From Cryptomeria japonica (taxonomy: Eukaryota; Streptophyta; Pinopsida; Cupressales; Cupressaceae), in NCBI RefSeq assembly GCF_030272615.1, contig NC_081414.1:914757648-914821647 (forward strand): a DNA stretch of 64,000 nucleotides, read 5' to 3'. The notes beneath the pieces are model-generated. The model had not been told where the DNA came from. It ran no database searches and worked only from the letters and a program-made list of their open reading frames with translations. A program made the translations under genes and the position numbers. Below, one piece after another: positions 36,480 to 49,320 of this stretch. The first letter of the stretch is position 1. Each line of letters begins with the position of its first letter.

Positions 36480-39400
36480 GATCTGGGATTGCGACTTACA
36501 AGAAGGACAGTCTAAGATTTGATTGTACTAACTACTCTCTTTGGAAGAGCCGCATGGAGTGTCATTTGAGATGCATTGGTGAATCTTACTAGACTATTAC
36601 AAAAAACTAGTATACTATTCCTGCAAATGGTCCTTCAACTCTAGATGAGATAAAGGAAACTGAATTCAATATTAGGGCTAAGAAAGTATTGTTGAGTGCT
36701 CTGACTAATTTTGAGTTGACAAATGTTATGGAATTGTAGACTACTCATGAGATCTAGAAGAAGTTGGAAACCCTGTATGAAGGAGACAGTTATGTGAAGA
36801 TGTGAAGTCGTAAAATGTTCTAAATTCAATAATAAAATAAAATACTCTTTATTCTTAAATAAACTCATAATTCCTTTAATAAGTCTATTTTCTTCCATTA
36901 TTTTGTTCTTAGCTCTAAATGATCATTCCATATATATCATAACATACACAAGATATCTATAAAGAGATAAAGATTCTTTATTCAATAGTATCTCACTCAT
37001 ATCTACATATAATGCTTAGGACTTCCAAATTCCTTAAGTTCATATAACAGAAAAAACATAAAGTAAAGGATGAGATGCGTCCATTGATCTTCAATCCAAG
37101 CTATTTTCAATGCAATCTTTCGAATGAAGACGATAACAAGATTCAGGTGCTTTTTCCACCCAACCTTGAAGCTTACACTTCCTCAAAATTCTTGGTCAAT
37201 CAAGAATACTCGACCTTGCATGAATTGCTTAGAAAAAAGAATTCGATAGACAAGATGGAATTTGGTGCGTGCCTAGAATGATACATGCATTTTCATTTTT
37301 CTAATTCCATAAACAAACAAGCAAGATCAATCAAGGATATGGTAGAGAGCATAAAAAAAAAAAATCCATCTATTTCAATGGTCAATAAGCTACTCGATCA
37401 AGTATAATGTCATTCATAGCAATAAAATATAGTTTGTAAAAGCAAACTATTCTCTCTATAATTCCACATTTGGCACCCGTCCTAAAAGGTAATATTTTCC
37501 ACAAACACAAACACATCTATCTTTCCTATTATTTGTAATGTTTTCAAAGAAGACAATCTTTCGCTTAATAGATAAAGAAGACACTATCTTTTGTTTACAA
37601 CCCATTTACATTTAATAAGAAAACATTCTTTCGCTTCTATCTTTTTAAGAAAAACAAGAATAATAATTAATAATAAGAAGGTGTAACACATGTATGCACA
37701 TTTAGCATATAGATAAAAGTAAGATTCAGAAATAGAAATTATGAGTACACATTCTTTCATCTTTTCTCATAAAATCCAAAGAGCGTATTCATACATCTTA
37801 TAAAGTTTCTAAGTTTAGCATGCATATGTTCTCTGCATTTCCATATGTTCTTGACTATCGACTTCTTTTCTTTCGAATTTGATACTAACAGATGTTTTCC
37901 ATGATCTAAAATGATAATTCTAGTTTGCACATACCTATATGGCTTTTTCAAATGAAATTTTCACATAATCATTGTGACTTCTAAAGCAATAAACTATTCA
38001 GAAATAGAACTATTTTCTTCACTAAAGATCGAAAACAATCAAATCTCAAGATAATTCTATTCTTATTTTATAATAATAAAACAAATTATTGCTCATTTAA
38101 GAGCCTACCTCTGAAATACGATCCAAGTCTTATATTGTCACTGATAGTCTTCTCCAAAATTGTTTGCAATACGTCCTGATTGCTAATGCTTTTCCTCCTC
38201 TATGATGTTCTATCATTTGAGTTCTCTTCTCTCTATTCTCTAATCTCTCTTCTCTATTTTCTACTCTCTATTCTCTGCATATTTCTTACTATATTTTTAG
38301 TACCGTCATGCTCTCCATTGAATCCAAACAATAGTCTATATTTATGCTAATTGCATACTATATCTTTTGCATATTTCTTACATATATATCAAAACACAAG
38401 AGTGAACACATAAGTTTGATATTTCATCCAATTACATGTATATGCATACAAAGAACATATACATATACGATCAATATCCATATTTAACCTAATATTTGAA
38501 TATAAGTCTTGTTATGAAATAAGACATCATTTTCTAGAAATCAAAAAGTAGAAATATAAGCACAATATATTATTATAAAATTTATACATTATCTGCACAC
38601 AAAATGCACATTCAATCATAAAAATACATGTATAATCATTTAAAACATTAAAATCAATCTTTCTTCGAACTAAATAAATATCAATTAAGACTACTCATAC
38701 AAAATTCATCATTCTAATTTAAGCAAACACTCAAATAATGTCATTTAAATCATCTATCTTTGCAAGATGCATATTAGGAATTCTAATGTGGTGTGTGAGA
38801 TTCTCATCTATTCTAGCGAAGTCCATGAGCTACAACAACTCTACCTGAACCATGTTCTTGCCTTCATTCACGTTCATCTATTCCTGCATTCACTTGCACT
38901 CATTTGCTCGTTAGGAATGACGATCCCAACTTCATAATAAAAATAATAATGATCATTCAATTGCATGTAAATCATTTCATTGCATTTGATCTCCTATCTT
39001 ATTTCATTAACAATTCCATTTTCATTTAGTTTCAATTTCATAAATGAAAAATAAGCATTATTTTCGTAATAAAATAATTATAGATAAATATGGTTTGTGA
39101 CAAAAGATTGATAAGTTGCAGAGCCTAAAAGGAAAGTATGGGATATTGAGGATGGGTGAAGATGAGAACATCACTTCTTTTATGTAGAAGGTGAATGAAC
39201 TTGAGTGCAATATCAAATGTGCCAGTGGAAATTTGGAAGAATCAGAGATTGTTTCTAAGGTGCTTAGATCCTTACCTACATCCTATAAACACAAAGTTGT
39301 TTCTATTAAGGAGATTTGAACAGTGACTGATGTGACCAAAGACATGTTGATTGGTAAGCTATCGGCCTTTGAGTTGAGTGATTTTGGTGATTCCCTTCCT

Positions 39401-42400
39401 AAGGTAGAATCTACATTCAAAGACATTGTTTCTGGAGAGGATAAGCAGAGATATGATCTGGGAGAAAGTTATTCAAGGTGGATGTCCGAAAATGAGGAGA
39501 CAAGGAGCTTGAAGCGCTTACTGCCAAAATATTACCCAAAGGAGATGGTAAGTATGAAGGAAAGCTTCCTCTTAAATGTTTTTCTTACAATAAGATAGGT
39601 CATTTTGCCTCAAGGTGTCCAGAAAGAGTTCCTAAAAAAAATTTCAAGACTAAATTTTAGAAGAGATGTTATTATACTATTGATGAAGGTGTGTCAGATG
39701 ATGAATTAGATAAAGGAAATACAAGTGATAATGAATGGGTGTTTATTGCTATCAAGGAAGATGATCTAATACCTACTGATTTTGCTAGTTGCATGAATGT
39801 GGAAAGAGATTTGGCTGCACAAGTTGAAGAGAAAGATGAATGGGTGATTGACAACGGATTCTCTCATCATATTACAGGAGATAAGAGTGAGTTTGTGAGT
39901 TTGTAAAAGTATGAATGTGGAGTTGTGAAGTTTGGTGATGACAAAGCTAGTATAATCCGTGGTAGAGGTTCTATTTCTCTTGATGGGTAAGCACAATATT
40001 GATGATGTCTTGTATGTAGAAGGCCTAAAGCATAATCTTTTGAGTGTTGGACATATGGTTGGCAAGTGATATGTTCTTTAGTTCAATAATAGCAAGTGTC
40101 TTATCTTGGGTAGCTCTGGGATTGAGATTGCATTAGATACAAAGACTAAAGGTAATATCTTTCAATTAAATAGTGTTGGTAAAAGATGCTTGATTTCTCA
40201 AGTTGATGAAAGTTGGTTGTGACATAGAAGGATGTGTCATATGAATTTTGATAGCACTATTAAGATATGTTCTACTCAGGCTATGAGAGATCTTCCTAAG
40301 TTGATGAAACTTGTTAATCCTATGTGCAAGGAATGCTAGTTAGGGAAACAAACAAAAATTTATTTCAAGAGTAAGAAACATTTTTCAAATGGATTATTGG
40401 ATCTTGTGCATACTAATTTGTGTGGACCTTCTATAGTTGGAAGCTTGCAAGGAGACAAATATTTCATGTTGTTGATTGATGACTATTCTAGGATGATGTG
40501 GGTTACTTTCTTGAGGGAGAAATATGAAGCTCTAGAGAAATTCAAGATTTTCAAGGCTATGGTTGAGACTAAGATAGGTTTGAAGTTGAACTGTCTGAGA
40601 TCTGACATAGGTGGTGAATTCACTTCCGATGAGTTTAATGCATTTTGTGAAAAACATGGGATAAGAAGACAGTTGTCTACTCAGAGAACCCTTCAACAAA
40701 ATGGAGTTGCGGAAAGGAAGAACTAAACCATTGAAGAAGCTACTAGAACTACGATGTTGGAGGAAAATGTTTTGCATGTCTATTGGAGAAAATTTGTGAG
40801 TACTTCTATTTACACTCTTAATTGGGTGCATATCAAAGGTGATACCGGTAAGACTCGTTATGAATTATGGTTTGGTCATGCTCCTACAATTAAATATTTT
40901 AGAATTTTTGGAAGTAAATGTTATATTAAAAGGAATGAAGATCTAGGAAAGTTTGATGCTAGATGTGATGAAGGAATATTTATTGGTTATTCTACTAAAA
41001 GAAAGGCCTATTGGTATTATAATAAGAGACCAAGGAAGATAGTTGAGAGTGCAAATGTCAGGGTTGATGAAAGCAATAAGAGACAATACAGATCTTATGG
41101 ATATGATTCAAATGATCAGAGTGACAGTATGAACAAAAGAAAGCAACCTCAAATTTAGAATCAAATTCAAACTTGCTTTGGTGAATCTAGTGAATCAAGC
41201 TGAAGGGACTAGTGCAAGTATTGAAGAAAGAGCTCCAGAGTCTAAAAATCAAGAAAATCCTAAAACTCCCAAGTATGTAAGGTTGAATCGGTCTGAAAAT
41301 CAGATTATAGGAGATAGAAATAAAGGTGTTCAAACAAGAAGAAGAATTGTAGAAGATCAAGTTGAATATTTTTTAATTGCTAAGATTGAACCTAAGGATG
41401 TGACTAAAGCATGCAAAGATGAACATTGGGTAAAAGCAATGAAAGAAGAATTGTTGCAATACATGGATTCTGGCTCCTGGACCTAAGAAAAAAAATCTAA
41501 TTGGAACCAAATGGGTCTTTCAGAACAAATTGAATGAGCAAGGTGAAGTTGTTAGGAACAAAGCAAGACTTGTTTGTAAAGGCTATTCTCAAATGGAAGG
41601 AATTGATTTTGAAGAGACTTTTTCTCTAGTGGCAAGAATTGAAGTTGTTATATTGTTTGTTGCTTGTGTTGCTTACAAGGATTTAAAAGTCTATAAGATG
41701 GATGTCAAGTCAACATTCCTAAATGGTAAATTGGAAGAAGAGGTGTACATAGAACAACCAAATGGATTTCAGTCGATTGATCAAGGAGGTATGGTTTGTC
41801 GATTGAAGAAAGCATTGTATCATGGATTGAAGCAAATGCTAAGAGCATGGTATGCCAGATTGGACAATTATTTGTTGAAGCTAGGATTTAACAAAGGTAA
41901 TTTTGATAGTAATTTATACTTCAAAATTGATCATGAATAACATTTTGATTGTTGAAGTTTTTGTTGATGATATTATCTTTGGAGGAAATGATAATTTGTG
42001 CAAAGTGTTTGCTAATGAGATGCATAATGAGTTTGAAATGTATATGATTGGAGAGATGAAATTATTTTTGGGATTTCAAATGACTCGGTTAGATAAAGGG
42101 ATATTTATATCTCAGTCCAAGTATGTGAAAGAGTTGTTGAATTTTTTTGGTTTAGAAGATACAAATCCAGTTGGAACTCCTATGGTGACCAGATGTAAGT
42201 TGACTAAGGATGATGATTTCCCCAAAGAAAATCAGACCAGATACATATCTATGATTGGTGGATTACTTTATTTGACTCAGACCAAACTTGATATCATGAA
42301 TGTAGTTTTTCTTGTTGCTAGATTTCAAGTTGATCCAAAGGAATCTCATGTTGTAGTTGTTAAAAGAATTTTCAGATATTTGAAAGGAACTGTTGATTTT

Positions 42401-42840
42401 TGTTTATCATATCCTAAAGATGATGATTTTACTTTGAGTGCTTTTACTAATGTTGATTGGGTAGGAGATGTGGATGATCAGAAGAGTACTAGTGGCGGTG
42501 CATTTTTTCTTGCGAAAAAGGTTGGTTTCTTGGTTCAACAAAAAGCAAAATTATATTTCTTTATCTATTGTGGAGGCATAATATATTGTTGTTGCTAATA
42601 ATTGTACTCAAGTAGTATGGATGAAAAAGATGTTGAAAGATATCAAAGTTGATTATGATGAGCCTATTGCTATCTATTGTGACAATTCAAGTGCAATTAA
42701 CATTTCTAAGAATTTGGTGTTGCATTCAAATACTAAGCATATATCTATCAAGTTTCACTTTTTGAGAGATAAGGTAAATGAGAAGGAAGTCAGATTGGAG
42801 TATGTGCCTACAAAGGAATAGATTGTAGACATCTTCATGA
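36480..42840 (+). pseudogene. Copia element 3 gag-pol remnant
   Basis: Parts in order: gag on both sides of the 2.3-kb insertion (36490-36800 and 39103-39330), the zinc-knuckle region (about 39570-39620), protease region with SHHITG (about 39863), integrase core (HTNLCGPS about 40410, GGEFTSDEF about 40612), the YELWFGHAP segment (40860), reverse transcriptase (about 41500-42200, FVDD about 41960) and RNase H (about 42430-42840). A fossil with ten or more breaks. Confidence 0.85.
36801..39102. mobile_element. Probable 2.3-kb solo LTR inserted in copia element 3
   Basis: The insertion interrupts the gag region. It begins TGTGAAGTCG, ends TTTGTGACA (TG...CA), and is flanked by GAAGA (36796-36800) and AAAGA (39103-39107), a 4/5 target duplication. 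The interior is AT-rich, has no retrotransposon domain, and holds a pyrimidine-rich tract (ctcttctctctattctctaatctc) at 38220-38280. A solo LTR of a large-LTR family fits best. A non-autonomous LTR element is the alternative. Orientation is uncertain. Confidence 0.6.
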
Positions 42841-43187
42841 AGCCTTTGCCTAAGGATAATTTTGAGTATCTCAGAGGGAAGGTAGGGGTGATTTCCCCTC
42901 TTGATCAGGACTAAGATGCATTAGTATGCATCAATCTGGTGCATTTCACAATCATATCTTGTGATCCAAATTGATGAGTGGAGATTGCTACTTAGGGGGA
43001 GTAGTCAGTAAGTCAATTTTGTATTTTGATTACAAATATGTGCCTTTTCCAATGATGTCAAAGGGGAAGAGAGTCATGTGAAAAACTATGTTGGGAGTGA
43101 GTCATGAAAGGGAGAGAGTAATATGAGAGAGTTGTTGATTTCTTTGTCATTGATTATTTTTCACATCATATGTTTCCATCAATTTCA

Positions 43188-43198
43188 AAGGGGGAGAT
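43188..43198 (+). other. Polypurine tract of copia element 3
   Basis: AAGGGGGAGAT just before the 3' LTR. Further GGGGGAG-like tracts occur at 42997 and 43062. Confidence 0.8.
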
Positions 43199-44567
43199 TG
43201 TTGGATATTGTTAGAAGTGTGCTACAAATATGTGCTTAAGAGATATCTGAGAGATGTGTTGTCATTGATGTCAACACATTTTTTAGTTTGTGACAGTGAT
43301 GTAGTGAAGTTCAGTGAGTTGGTTTGTTCAACATGATGATGATCAAAGTTTGTGGATTAAAGGGTTTGTAGAGGGTTGTGTATAGAAGATTCAGTTTAAT
43401 TTTCAGAGGTCCGCATGAATATTTGAGTGAGTTATGAGTATCTTTGTTATGGTTGGTTGTTCAAAGATGATAGTGGTTAGTATTTTGATCTGCATTGCTC
43501 CATATTGTAATATCTTGATCTGTGGATTGGAGATATGTTTGGGACATTTATGTGTATCCTCAATTCAAGTGGTTCATTATTTAGAGGTCCGCAAGTGATG
43601 TTTCTAGGTTGATAGTCATTGCAGTTAGTGTTCTTGAGGTTCGGTATGAAGATGTTGACGATTCTAGTAATTTGTGTTGGTGCAAATGTTGTGGTGGTAA
43701 TTCATGATGCTTGTGGATGTTTGTGGATTGTGTGCCTTTTGTGTTGGTATTCCGCATTGATCATTGTACGCGTAATTGATGAATTTTCTCTAGTGTGTTA
43801 TTGTTCTTCATGTTTTTGGCCAACCAGATGCTTGTAGCATGTTGCGGATGTTCAATGCATAATTCTTGGAGGTGTAGCATGTTCGAGGTGGTAGATTTGG
43901 ATTGGTGTTATGTCTTAGCCGACATTGCTTCGTCCACATGTGATATTGTAGCATGTGTGGTTATATTTTTGTAGTTGGTGAGTGTTGAGTTGACCTTGAA
44001 GATATTCACAAGGTTGATGCCATGTATAAAGAAATGTAATATAGATTTGTAATTGAATGTGTGCATGGATGAGAATTAGAATGTATGTGCACTGAATGTA
44101 TACATCTTTTGGAGGCAAAGAAGAAGTGTGAGAAGAAGAAAGTTGTTATGTGATTAACCGAAATTGTAACCAAGAATTAAGGAGATGCCATTTTTTAGTT
44201 CATGATCTTCCGGATGTGATCTGAATTTGTTTGTAAGACAACGAGTCTTCCTTGGGTTGTAGCCCTTGTTGTCTTTATGTAGTGAGTTGTAGGCAATGTT
44301 GAATGCATGCGCATTCCCCATTGTAATATTTCTAATACTTCTAACAAAGTATCATCTTATTGTGGGTGTGTTCCCACCATGGTTTTTCCCTTGACCGGGT
44401 TTTCCACATCAAGAATATTGGTGTTATGTGATGTGTTGTTTATTTATGCTTTCATGCTTAATCATGAGATCTAAACATATGTTTAAGTTATGTATGTTTT
44501 GAGACAACTGATTCAACCCCCCTCTCCCACCCTCAACTGTCTGCTCGAAATCATAGCCATTTCATCA
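43199..44567 (+). repeat. 3' LTR of copia element 3
   Basis: 1369 bp, TGTTGGATATTG...TTTCATCA, matching the 5' LTR end to end with about one difference in eight in the compared part. Confidence 0.92.
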
Positions 44568-44883
44568 AAAGGTGTTTGAATTTACACTCATTTATATTGA
44601 CAAATTGACAATTTATTGAAATACTTCTTTAAATATAGTGAAGAGGTCTATAGAGTTTTCACATTTACTATTGAAACTAGTAGAAAATAGTTGTGTTGCA
44701 TCCACTTTTGACAGTTGTTCTTTTCTAATACTTAAGGATTCTCATTCATGAGATATAAAACCTCTTGCCAAGAAAATGATGTTATGAACGCAAAGACTTA
44801 GTCATATTGGCGAGAAGGGTTTTGACACAATGGAAAATAAAAATATTGTATAAGCTAAATTTGAACTCCTCAATGTTGAAAAT

Positions 44884-45580
44884 TGTAGTTCCAACCACAA
44901 AACCCTAGATCTACAATAAAATTCAACACATTAATGAAGAACCATAAAACATGTAAAATAATAAAATAACTCAAATGATACCTTCACACGTTCAAATGAG
45001 TTTGATCTTCATTATTCTCCTATCTCCATTGATCTTGTTTAGGATGGTTGCTATTAGATTTGTATACTTACACAAGAGCTCAATGGGGAAAATATGTGGT
45101 TGTGATTATGTACCTTGATGTAGGCTAAAGTCAATTTGATAGATGTAAGTATGCTCCAAGATTCGATTTCTTGAAAAGAGAGAGGAAGAAACCTCTTATA
45201 TAGATACCATCTTAAAAATGAAGGGATATGATTAAGAGGTGGGACAAAACATGGTCGACTAAGATTGAAGGGTAGGTAGAGGAAATAATAAAATAAAGAG
45301 AGTGGTTAAGATAAATAAGGGGAAAAAGCTAAATAAATAAATTAAATAAATTAAAGATCTTATTTATTTAATAAAGGGAGGGCCATACAAATAAAATAAA
45401 TAAAAGATTTATTTAATTTGGGAAAAAGAGAATTTTAATAAATAAAAATATTTATTTAAATTAAGATAGAAAATGATAGGTGAATTAATTAAAATTTATT
45501 TAATTAATAGAAGAAAAATAAAAATATTAAATAAATAAAATATTTATCTAATTGCACCAGGAAAATTCTAGGTGTCTACA
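44884..45580 (+). mobile_element. Solo LTR, family A (copy 2), in the decayed copia element
   Basis: 697 bp from TGTAG to CTACA (matching inverted ends), flanked by AAAAT (44879-44883) and AATAT (45581-45585). Same family as 7778-8489: the tcttatatagatac TATA-like box near 45194 and the ttaataaataaa/tttatttaa blocks are shared. Coding-like sequence of the host copia element resumes on both sides, which confirms an insertion. Confidence 0.78.
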
Positions 45581-45939
45581 AATATTGTAATCTTGAGTTT
45601 TATTTTTGTGAATGTTCCATTTATTACAAGAAAAATTCAATTCAACTTAATTATACTTCTCATAAATATTTTGAGATATTAGGCTTGGTGTATTTTAATT
45701 TCTTAGATTTGTTAGTGTTTATTTATTTTTCAAATATATATATTATGTATCTTTTATTAATTATTATAATAGAAGAACATGGAATTATTTTCTTAGAAGT
45801 AAAATTGAATCCCTTAGTCATTTTAAGAGTTTAATATTCTTATTAAAAATTAGTCTAGAAAAAATATCAAGTGTTTGAGGATTGATATGAGTGAGGAGTT
45901 TTCTTTAGCATATCTAGATAGAATTTATAGAGATAATAT

Positions 45940-46292
45940 TGTTGGAATCATTTTCCTTTGTGCCAAAAGATTGAACTATCAATGTCCGATACAAACACCA
46001 AATTTAACCCGACCCACGGGAGGCAGTTAAGCCATGTCACGAGTCCCAAAGGAGGTATTGACCACCAAGTCAATAATCTCCCCTTCAACACCGACTAAGC
46101 CTTCAAATCCCTCTAAAGGGAGACTTGAACCCGTGACCCAAGGCTCTGATACCAATTGTTGGAATTGTTTGTTGTTGCACCAAAAGCTCAAACTATCAAT
46201 GTCTGATACAAACACCAGATTTAACTTGACCCCTAGGAGGTGGTTAAGCCATGTCATGAGTCCCCAAGGAGGTGTTGACTGCCAACTCAACA
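45940..46292 (-). mobile_element. TRIM element (terminal-repeat retrotransposon in miniature), 353 bp
   Basis: Two 136-bp direct repeats (45940-46075 and 46157-46292), each TGTTGG...CA or its decayed form, enclose only 81 bp. On the minus strand the internal part starts with primer-binding site TGGTATCAGAGCC (46154-46142) and ends with a purine tract GTTGAAGGGGAGAT (46089-46076), the minimum for a retrotransposon. Flanks AATAT and AATAG form a 4/5 target duplication. The two LTRs differ at roughly 18% of positions, so it is old. It encodes nothing and would have depended on another element's proteins. It sits in the integrase region of the decayed copia element. Confidence 0.87.
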
Positions 46293-48490
46293 AATAGAAT
46301 ATAATGGCACAAGAAAAGTTTGTATACCCCACAATGCAATGGATATGTAAAGAGGATGAACATGATGTTGATGGAGAGCGCTAGGAGTATACTTAGTGGG
46401 CTATTATAGAAAAAAATGGGTTAAAGTAGTTTCCATAACTTGTTACCTAGTTAATATGTCTCCTATGTAAGCTCTTATTAAGAAGAAAACTATGGAGGTA
46501 TGGTTGGTAAAAAAATCCATATTGATAATATTTGTGAGATTTTGAGTGTAAGGCATATGCTCATGTGCCTAAGGAGAAGATGAAAAAGTTGGAGAACAAG
46601 GTTGTTAAGTGTATCTTTATTGGTTATGTTATTGGTGTAAAAGATTATAAGCTTTGGGATCATATGACTAAAAGTTTTTTGTATAGAAAATGTGTCATTT
46701 TCATAGCCTTTTTGCACCACATTGCAACTATAAAACAAAAAAATGTAGCTAGGTTGAACTCAAAGACTAATTAAGTTGAATGTGAATCCCATAATGAACC
46801 TAAAGAGGGGATATCGCAAGTAGTTCAAATATTTGAGAAGAGGAGGTGCAACTTCTACCTGATGTCTTTAGAAGGTCAACTTGGCACCTAAAAAAGCCAA
46901 AAAAATATTCTCCTCCTAATTTGAGATCCAATTTTTATTTGATTATTAACACTAATTAGGCTAGCTCTATAAAGGAGGCTATAGGTATGGATGAAACAAA
47001 TTATTGGAAATAAGTCATAGATGATGATATGAAAAAATTAAATAAAAATAGCATATGATATCTAGTATTTTTTCCTTATGGATGAAAACTATTTGATGAA
47101 AATGGTTGTTTAAGAAAAAATTTAGTTCAAATGGTAGTCTTCAAAAGTACAAGGAGAGATTTTTTGCAAAAGGTTATTCCCAAGTTGAAGGAATTGATTA
47201 TTGTGATATTTCAATTTATTTTATCACTTACATAATGTATGATCTTGATGTTGAATACATGGTTGTGGAGATGAATTTCCTCACTGATAGTCTGAAGGAA
47301 GAGATTTACATTTCATAGGCGCTAGAGTGCTACATTGAGAAAGGTAAAAATCATTTGGTTTATAAATTGAAAGTATTTACATGGTCTAAAGAAAAATCCT
47401 AGAATGTGGTACCAAAAATTTGATGTATTTATATCAATTTTAATATTTATAAGATCCAAATAAATTCATTGCATCTACTATAAGTTGGACAATGATCATA
47501 TTGTCATTATCTCATTCTATGTTAACGATTTTTTTTTATAAGGCAATGAGTTTTATTTGTGATTTGAAGTCTCGATTTTAGCATGGTTTAAAATAAATCA
47601 AGGGAATCCAAGTATATATTAGGTATGGAGATTGAAAAAGAGATATATAGATACATTTAATAGAAATATATGGGTAGGCTAGAGTGATTATGTGAATTTA
47701 GTGTTGGAAGGACTAAATATGGTAGATTGCAAACTATTGTATGTTCTTCTTATGATGGGAATCAATTTATTAGTAGAGAAATTCCTAAAATATCCTATTG
47801 AGATGGAGGATATCAATATTATTCCTTATAGTAGTACCATAGGCAATTGAACATATGTTATGATCTATATAAGACTATAAATTTCCCAAGAATTCAAAGT
47901 ACTTACTCAAATAATGGATAATACTAGATGGATACATTGAGATACAACAAGATCTGGTCATTATATATTTATGGGTTACTTTTGCTTATTCTTTATGTCA
48001 TCAATGTTATTTAAAGGAGCCTAGTGTTAATTTTATGTTCATGGATATGTAGATTATGATTGAGCTTGTCATGTTGACAAAAGAAGATCCACCCATGAAT
48101 ATATTTTCATGATGCTCGATGGTGTCATTAGTTGGTTAAGTGGTAAGTTGTGATCATCTCATCTACTATTTAAAATTATCGTATATGGAAACTACTCATT
48201 CCTTTAAAAAATCTACTTAGATTAGATATTGTGTTATAATATTGGGCTATATGTAGGGGCTATTATAGTTCTATATTATAGTTAGAGTGGCATATGTCTA
48301 GAAAAGAAAGTAACTTTCCATGCAAGGATTAATTAAAATGGTTTTAAATAGTATTTTGTTAAAGACATGGTAGAGGATGGTCGTGTGATGTCGAAGGTTG
48401 AAAATATGACAAATATTATAAATTATTTAATAAATCCTATTAGCATAGATAAGTTTAGGTGGTGTAGTGAGTCTATGGGCCTCTTGATCC

Positions 48491-49320
48491 CTAACAATAA
48501 GATTTCAACATATGTGGGTTTCCCTTTCTCTCTTGCATGGTGTTTGAAAAGTGGGAGAAAGTTTGGAAAATGTGTTTTAACCTTTTATTCCTAATGGTCA
48601 TTTAAACACATTTTTGTGTATGTTTGGTTTTCTCTTATGTAATTTTATCTTCTTATAAAGAGTTAGAATCTCATTGAGAAGGTTACTAGACTTCAAATTT
48701 TAGCTATTTTGTCCTCTCATTGGGAGGTAGGTGTCCCACTTTGACATGACATGGTTTGTCCATGTATCAACATCGTGTGGTATGTGTAAGGTCATCATGA
48801 AGGGAGTTACATATGATAAATTCTATGATGTGTAAGTGTGTCAGAGGAAGGTTACATTAGAACCTGGACCAACATTATGATAGGTTGCTACACTTGTTCT
48901 GGAACATCCTTCTTAATATTTAATGATGATAAATTGGGGTGCCCAAGTTTGGATGTTCAAATATGAAAAGATTATTCTATAAATAGGCAACAAAACCAAA
49001 ACTAAGAAGATGGAATTGGAATTTGGACCTAAGGATTTTTTGCAATAAATATTTTTATTTTGTTGACGGCTTTACTAAACTACTATGATTTCTAGTTTTA
49101 ACAATCCTATTTATTTAAATCTTAGAGTTGTAATATGTATGGTTGATTTGTAGGTGTTGTTATCCTGCTAAATTGACTTCAATTTTACATGTTTGTGGCA
49201 CTCATGTAACAACTTTCTCCACAAGTGTATTAAATTTATTTACTAAATAATACATTTGTCTTTTTTAGAGAATGAGGTTTTCCACTTTAAAAGTTTTTCC
49301 CCATGGGTATGTGCAGGATC
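48491..49320 (+). repeat. Probable 3' LTR region of the decayed copia element
   Basis: Directly follows the RNase H end. It has a TATA-like tataaataggcaac (about 48977) and ends with the phrase gaggttttccactttaaaagtttttcccc, the wording seen near the 3' end of other LTRs here. No matching 5' copy was recognised, so the borders are open. Confidence 0.4.

Larger units (their letters stand above)
35065..44567 (+). mobile_element. Copia element 3 (Ty1/copia LTR retrotransposon), 9.5 kb including an insertion
   Basis: Two LTRs, primer-binding site, copia-order domains and polypurine tract, flanked by perfect target duplications AAAGG (35060-35064 and 44568-44572). LTR divergence over the first ~300 bp is about 12% by eye, so it is clearly older than elements 1 and 2. 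The coding region is broken in many places. A 2.3-kb insertion (36801-39102) lies within gag. The element itself sits in an older copia element. It is similar in style to element 1 (long LTRs, CAAAGGGGGAGATTG before the 3' LTR) but is a different family. Confidence 0.93.
33757..48490 (+). mobile_element. Old, decayed Ty1/copia element carrying nested insertions
   Basis: Pieces of one copia element in order: gag (33757-34480), a protease-like HMTS box (about 34590), then after copia element 3 the pre-integrase motif (about 44770-44883), after a solo LTR the integrase region (45581-45939), after a TRIM the rest of integrase (46293-46700, including CIFIGYVIGVKDYKLW), reverse transcriptase (about 46990-47900, with FFAKGYSQVEGIDY), and RNase H to about 48490 (DKFRWCSESMGLL). 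Dozens of breaks, and no LTR pair recognised. It is older than copia element 3, which lies inside it. Confidence 0.8.

Noticed and set aside
46120-46154. Possible tRNA-Met 3' end (ggctctgatacca)
   Set aside because: It is the complement of the TRIM primer-binding site. No cloverleaf or rest of a tRNA is present.
46027-46332. Open frames on both strands over 46027-46332
   Set aside because: They are explained by the noncoding TRIM element.
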